Shown in pieces: positions 14,334 through 14,825 of a stretch of 14,825 bases of DNA (positions are counted from its first letter, which is position 1; the number at the start of each line of letters is the position of its first letter). The position numbers and the translations under genes were made by a program. Under the pieces are notes generated by a model, which worked only from the letters and a program-made list of their open reading frames with translations, was not told where the DNA came from and made no database searches. This DNA is from UBA12088 sp041920275 (GTDB lineage: Bacteria > Patescibacteriota > Minisyncoccia > Phycocordibacterales > UBA12088): assembly GCA_041920275.1 (NCBI GenBank), contig JAYRSE010000017.1, positions 1 through 14,825 on the forward strand, written 5' to 3'.

Positions 14334-14339
14334 GGTGCA

Positions 14340-14368
14340 AGTATATCGCAAAGAAGCGTGCATGACGA
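14340..14368 (-). promoter_or_regulatory. Promoter of the TrmB-like gene, leaderless spacing
   Basis: On the minus strand TCGTCA (14368-14363), 17 bp and TATACT (14345-14340). The ATG follows after 6 nt. Confidence 0.65.
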
Positions 14369-14410
14369 GGTGTTCATTTATGCTGGAGTATACAAGCACA
14401 CTGAACACCT
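14368..14410. promoter_or_regulatory. Candidate operator: 9-bp perfect inverted repeat
   Basis: AGGTGTTCA (14368-14376) and TGAACACCT (14402-14410) are exact inverted copies with a 25-bp spacer, centres 34 bp apart (about three helical turns). The left arm touches the -35 box of the TrmB-like gene. A dimeric regulator, perhaps the TrmB-like protein itself, could bind both arms. Confidence 0.45.
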
Positions 14411-14420
14411 GAAATATCTT

Positions 14421-14497
14421 TAATTGAAGCTAAAATATTAAAACAGTATAAAAATATGCTGTAAGCGATTGACAAACAAATACGACTATGCTACACT
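14421..14497 (+). promoter_or_regulatory. Strong promoter P1 with AT-rich upstream element
   Basis: A perfect -35 TTGACA (14469-14474), a 17-bp spacer and TACACT (14492-14497) preceded by TGC. About 40 bases of A/T-rich sequence (14421-14460) precede the -35 like an UP element. Transcription should start near 14504. No start codon lies within 10 bases, unlike the leaderless genes, so it may make an untranslated RNA or leader. Confidence 0.75.
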
Positions 14498-14639
14498 AGA
14501 GATAGTTACGGAAGGGCCGGCACACACAGGCCCGCAGGACTTTACAGCATGTCGAACTCCATCGACAGTGCGCGATCACCGAAAAACGCAAGCAATACAG
14601 AGCATTTTTCCTGAACGGATGAGGTGGTGCCGGAAGTAC

Positions 14640-14668
14640 TTGACAAGATGCATAAAGTATGCTATCAT
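14640..14668 (+). promoter_or_regulatory. Strong promoter P2
   Basis: A perfect -35 TTGACA (14640-14645), exactly 17 bp, and TATCAT (14663-14668) preceded by TGC. An ATG lies 8 nt after the -10 (14677), the same geometry as the leaderless genes elsewhere in the window. Confidence 0.75.
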
Positions 14669-14676
14669 ATTCAAAG

Positions 14677-14733
14677 ATGCTACCGCCTCCCCGCACCACC
14701 CAACTAGGACACCTCACTGTGGATAACGAATAA
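14677..14733 (+). CDS. Possible leaderless 18-codon leader peptide
   Basis: ATG at 14677 to TAA at 14731-14733 encodes MLPPPRTTQLGHLTVDNE. The ORF starts 8 nt after the -10 of P2. Three consecutive prolines at codons 3-5 are a known ribosome-slowing motif, and a stable hairpin lies 28 bases after the stop, which would suit a regulatory leader. It is too short to judge by coding statistics, and an untranslated RNA is equally possible. Confidence 0.3.
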   Translation: MLPPPRTTQLGHLTVDNE

Positions 14734-14825
14734 TTCACTGGCCCGATAATAGTTCAGACACTGACGAGGAATGTCGTTCAGATAGGACTCTATCGAACGA
14801 AGCTCGCCGTCAGATACCGTGGCAA
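14704..14825 (-). CDS. Possible C-terminal end of a protein running in from beyond the window
   Basis: On the minus strand one frame is open from the window edge to a TAG at 14706-14704 and encodes 39 residues. They include GELRSIESYLNDIPRQ and end SELFVIHSEVS. Base choice at third positions looks like the neighbouring genes, and the peptide looks protein-like, but no family is recognisable. It conflicts with the rightward promoters and the nested hairpin at 14761-14813, so only one of the two readings is likely to be right. Confidence 0.3.
   Translation of the reverse strand, partial: ATVSDGELRSIESYLNDIPRQCLNYYRASELFVIHSEVS
14718..14726 (+). promoter_or_regulatory. Perfect DnaA box
   Basis: TGTGGATAA is an exact match to the consensus DnaA box (complement TTATCCACA). 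It is isolated, about 14 kb from dnaA, next to promoter P2. It could be a DnaA-regulated site or a chance match. Confidence 0.4.
14761..14813 (+). ncRNA. Nested hairpin in the transcript from P1/P2 (leader or structured RNA, incomplete)
   Basis: CTGACG (14761-14766) pairs with CGTCAG (14808-14813). Inside a 7-by-7 internal loop, TCGTTC (14774-14779) pairs with GAACGA (14795-14800), and, after a bulged A, GATAG (14781-14785) pairs with CTATC (14790-14794) around a GACT loop. That is 17 base pairs in one 53-base hairpin downstream of two near-consensus promoters. It may be part of an untranslated leader or an RNA gene continuing past the window; no known RNA class was recognised. Confidence 0.4.

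Noticed and set aside
14496..14738. 80-residue minus-strand frame near the end
   Set aside because: It runs through both rightward promoters, has low-complexity Cys/Arg-rich content and no start signals; another minus frame at 14704-14825 looks more protein-like.
14760..14815. Hammerhead-ribozyme-like core (CTGACGAG, later GAAG and GTC)
   Set aside because: CTGACG is itself paired with CGTCAG in the best fold, and no proper stem II closes directly after the core, so the match is probably chance.
1..14825. CRISPR array, insertion sequence, integrase or attachment site
   Set aside because: No regularly spaced direct repeats, no transposase or recombinase motifs, and no terminal repeats flanking a gene were seen.

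Overview
The window looks like the replication-origin neighbourhood of a small-genome bacterium of the Candidate Phyla Radiation (Patescibacteria, Parcubacteria-like). The reasons are: the end of dnaA followed by dnaN with no recF or gyrB after it; a tandem pair of small two-membrane-segment proteins of the type annotated in CPR genomes as type IV secretion pilins (VirB2-like); a TrmB-type regulator; short stand-alone proteins; and gene starts that mostly lack Shine-Dalgarno sequences. This assignment is an inference from gene content and style; no rRNA gene is present to confirm it.

Layout. 1-99 is the C-terminus of DnaA. 100-490 is a non-coding gap with degenerate DnaA boxes and AT-rich patches (oriC candidate). 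491-1591 is dnaN, followed by an 84-residue DUF721/DciA-like protein. A bifunctional class A penicillin-binding protein lies on the minus strand (1873-4332) and is divergent from tyrS (4464-5678). tyrS converges on a small, extremely acidic protein across a perfect bidirectional terminator. Then come yebC and ruvC (minus strand, 6-nt gap), two tandem pilin-like membrane proteins (plus), ruvB (minus), a highly structured presumptive non-coding RNA (about 9302-9538, plus), a PilB/GspE-type ATPase (minus), a tiny His/Arg-rich lipoprotein (plus), a 391-residue unknown protein with a possible nuclease-like core (plus), a 74-residue helical protein (plus), a hairpin-rich intergenic stretch, and a TrmB-like regulator (minus). 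The last 400 bases hold two near-consensus promoters facing right, an 18-codon leaderless ORF, a nested hairpin and a perfect DnaA box. What they serve lies beyond the window edge.

How the genes fit together. DnaA, DnaN and the DciA-like protein are replication functions. YebC, RuvC and RuvB are translation and recombination functions; ruvA is not in the window. The PBP builds the wall. PilB and the two pilin-like proteins suggest cell-surface appendages or DNA uptake, although they are not one operon.

The most distinctive features are the strongly folded RNA at 9302-9538, the promoter-rich tail, and the repeated placement of a -10 box only 6-8 nt before the start codon. That spacing implies leaderless transcripts for at least six genes. 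YebC also lacks its central inserted domain. No CRISPR array, insertion sequence, tRNA or rRNA was recognised.
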